Below are positions 62,812 to 64,000 of a DNA stretch of 64,000 nt, one piece after another. Source of the DNA: Bacillus massiliigorillae (GTDB taxonomy: Bacteria > Bacillota > Bacilli > Bacillales > DSM-1321). Numbering within the stretch: position 1 is the first letter of the stretch; each line of letters opens with the position of its first letter. The translations under genes were made by a program, and so were the position numbers. Location: assembly GCF_000380245.2 (NCBI RefSeq), contig NZ_HG428741.1, positions 1,188,789 to 1,252,788 on the forward strand. The letters run 5' to 3'. A model generated the notes under the pieces. That model was not told the DNA's origin, made no database searches, and saw only the letters and a list, made by a program, of their open reading frames with translations.

Positions 62812-62866
62812 AAAAGGGCGGTCATAAAGTTGATTGAAATAACTTTATGACCGCCCTTTTTCACAC
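62812..62866. terminator. Bidirectional terminator
   Basis: A perfect 20-bp stem: left arm 62812-62831 (AAAAGGGCGGTCATAAAGTT) and its complement at 62841-62860, with A-run and T-run on the two sides. It separates converging genes. Confidence 0.9.
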
Positions 62867-62952
62867 AAACAACCATAATTACAAACTTAATTTATCGAGA
62901 ATTCGCTCAATATTAAAAGGATTACTAATAGACGGTGCTAGTTTTTCTAGTA

Positions 62953-63375
62953 TTATATAACCTCATCACTAAGATTGAATTGCCATTCAATACCGAATTG
63001 ATCCTTTAAGGAACCATAGCATTTACTCCATTCCGTTTCTTGAAGTTCCATTATGACTGAGCCGCCTGTTTGTAATTGTTGAAAATAATGTTTTAGTTTG
63101 TCTAAATCGTTAAGGACAATAGCTAGACTAATATTATTTCCAACGGTAAAAGGCGTGCCAGGAAATGTATCTGAAAACATCACCGTACTTCCACAAATAG
63201 TTAGTCGTGTATGCATTACATAATCCTTTGCTTCTTCTGGGAGAGGATAATTTGGATCTGTAGCCATTTCCCCAAATGTTAGAATTTTCGGCTTTTCTGT
63301 TTCAAATACTTTTGAATAAAAAGTTACTGCCTCACGTGTGTTACCGTTAAAATTTAAATATGGGTGTATTGCCAT
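62953..63375 (-). CDS. VOC family protein (PhnB-like)
   Basis: 140 residues, single glyoxalase/bleomycin-resistance type fold of the PhnB group. Seen: the start IHPYLNFNGNTREAVTFYSKVFE, VMHTRLTICGSTVMFSD, and the end WSKCYGSLKDQFGIEWQFNL. The ATG at 63375 follows AGAGG; an ATG at 63390 overlaps that site. Function not established for this group; often annotated as 3-demethylubiquinone methyltransferase-like, which is misleading here. Confidence 0.9.
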   Translation of the reverse strand: MAIHPYLNFNGNTREAVTFYSKVFETEKPKILTFGEMATDPNYPLPEEAKDYVMHTRLTICGSTVMFSDTFPGTPFTVGNNISLAIVLNDLDKLKHYFQQLQTGGSVIMELQETEWSKCYGSLKDQFGIEWQFNLSDEVI

Positions 63376-63567
63376 AGTAAAACCTCTCATTCTAAATTTG
63401 TTTTTTACTATTGATTCACGATTAATATACTAAATATTGGTGTGTTTATCACTATTATTGTCAAAAAATACCTTTGTATTCCAACAATAATGATAGTGAA
63501 AGTACTTTGAGGCTAAATGAATACTATTGAGAGCTGTTTTATGAGTAAGCTTGCTAAATCATAAGAA

Positions 63568-63607
63568 AAAGAGTGCAAATCTTCAAGAAATAGATTTAGC
63601 ACTCTTT
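63568..63607 (-). terminator. Terminator of the Pro/Gly-rich protein gene
   Basis: AAAGAGTGCAAATCT (63568-63582) pairs with AGATTTAGCACTCTTT (63592-63607) with one bulged A; on the minus strand it is followed by TTTTTCTT. The rest of the 63376-63702 gap shows no other gene. Confidence 0.8.
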
Positions 63608-63702
63608 ATTACATGTTAATGATGAACTGTACATTTTGCAGGTGAAGTGAAAATGCAAACTCTACTTTTTATCTCCTTTAACTCAACAAAAATATTACAT
63701 TA

Positions 63703-64000
63703 TTATACGCACTGAACTACGTCAATTAATCTTGTATCTAAACCATAATAAATCCATCTACGGGAACGAGAATCCCAATAAAAGCCTCCAACTGAGTTTC
63801 TGCCTATGATTACTGGGAAAAACCAGAATGAGCCACCATTTCTTAGCCAAACATATGTTGGTCTAAAAAGACAAGGCCTGAGGACGATGGGTTCAACTAG
63901 AAAAGTGGCTCCTCCAGCTTGTTGTAATGGTTTAGGTGGAATCTGTTGAGGTGGTGGACCTTGTGGAGCTTGTATTCCACCACCACCTGGCATAGAAGGT
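63703..64000 (-). CDS. Pro/Gly-rich small protein of unknown function (may run past the window)
   Basis: At least 96 residues from the ATG at 63993; the frame remains open to the window edge (codons for Pro and Ser before it), so the true start may lie outside. N-terminal part is rich in Gly, Pro and Gln (PGGGGIQAPQGPPPQQIPPK), then a compact C-terminal part: LRPCLFRPTYVWLRNGGSFW, then FFPVIIGRNSVGGFYW, ending RLIDVVQC with two cysteines overall. The look is of a Bacillales surface or spore-associated small protein, but I cannot name the family. Confidence 0.7.
   Translation of the reverse strand, partial: PSMPGGGGIQAPQGPPPQQIPPKPLQQAGGATFLVEPIVLRPCLFRPTYVWLRNGGSFWFFPVIIGRNSVGGFYWDSRSRRWIYYGLDTRLIDVVQCV

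Noticed and set aside
1..64000. CRISPR arrays, tRNA/rRNA genes, intact insertion sequences or phage genes
   Set aside because: None found by eye. The only repeats are the local ones listed, and no transposase or integrase-like protein is present.

Overview
The window is low-GC, AT-rich DNA from an aerobic, spore-former-type member of the Bacillales (Bacillus sensu lato or a related family). Support: strong AGGAGG-type ribosome sites, several TTG/GTG starts, a divergent gltC/gltAB locus whose GltC has the B. subtilis length and TTG-type start context, a treP-treA-treR locus with a cre site, MhqR-type operators and an AadK-type gene. No rRNA, tRNA, CRISPR array or intact transposon was seen. 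The species cannot be fixed from the sequence alone.

Layout. (1) 1-20100: an accessory catabolic region. It holds the end of an aldehyde dehydrogenase, two MATE transporters, three YtcJ-like amidohydrolases, a cupin, an APC permease, a truncated livF remnant, a PucR-type regulator, methylmalonate/malonate-semialdehyde dehydrogenase, an omega-amino acid transaminase, a DUF3311/sodium symporter pair, a frameshifted C45 acyltransferase and an M20 deacylase. The MATE plus amidohydrolase pair is present twice. The set looks built for amides or N-acyl compounds that yield a beta- or omega-amino acid and then an acyl-CoA. (2) 20250-32690: a sigma-54 activator divergent from a canonical -24/-12 promoter, followed by an SDR, a split glycine-decarboxylase-like pair without gcvT or gcvH, a second SDR, a RocB-like M20 enzyme, an APC permease and a three-gene amino acid ABC importer. 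This is the best candidate for an undescribed catabolic system.

(3) 32690-36780: trehalose PTS, phosphotrehalase and repressor, with two palindromic operators and a CcpA site. (4) 37027-40050: a BASS-type transporter and malate:quinone oxidoreductase; mqo is preceded by three 52-bp tandem repeats, each with a -10-like core, and by a stem-loop leader. (5) 40100-47230: gltC and the glutamate synthase genes. (6) 47318-53876, minus strand: a tightly overlapped four-gene unit of a pseudo-receiver regulator, a HEAT protein, a processive GT2 synthase and a membrane-anchored glycoside hydrolase; it looks like an exopolysaccharide system.

(7) 54220-64000: an EF-G paralogue, a ring-cleaving dioxygenase under two MhqR-type boxes, an EamA transporter with an odd interleaved-repeat leader, a WYL regulator divergent from a RibD-like reductase, a secreted unknown protein, aminoglycoside 6-adenylyltransferase, a second RibD-like reductase, a VOC protein and a Pro/Gly-rich protein reaching the window edge. 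Most units end in clear intrinsic terminators, which makes the transcription units easy to read.
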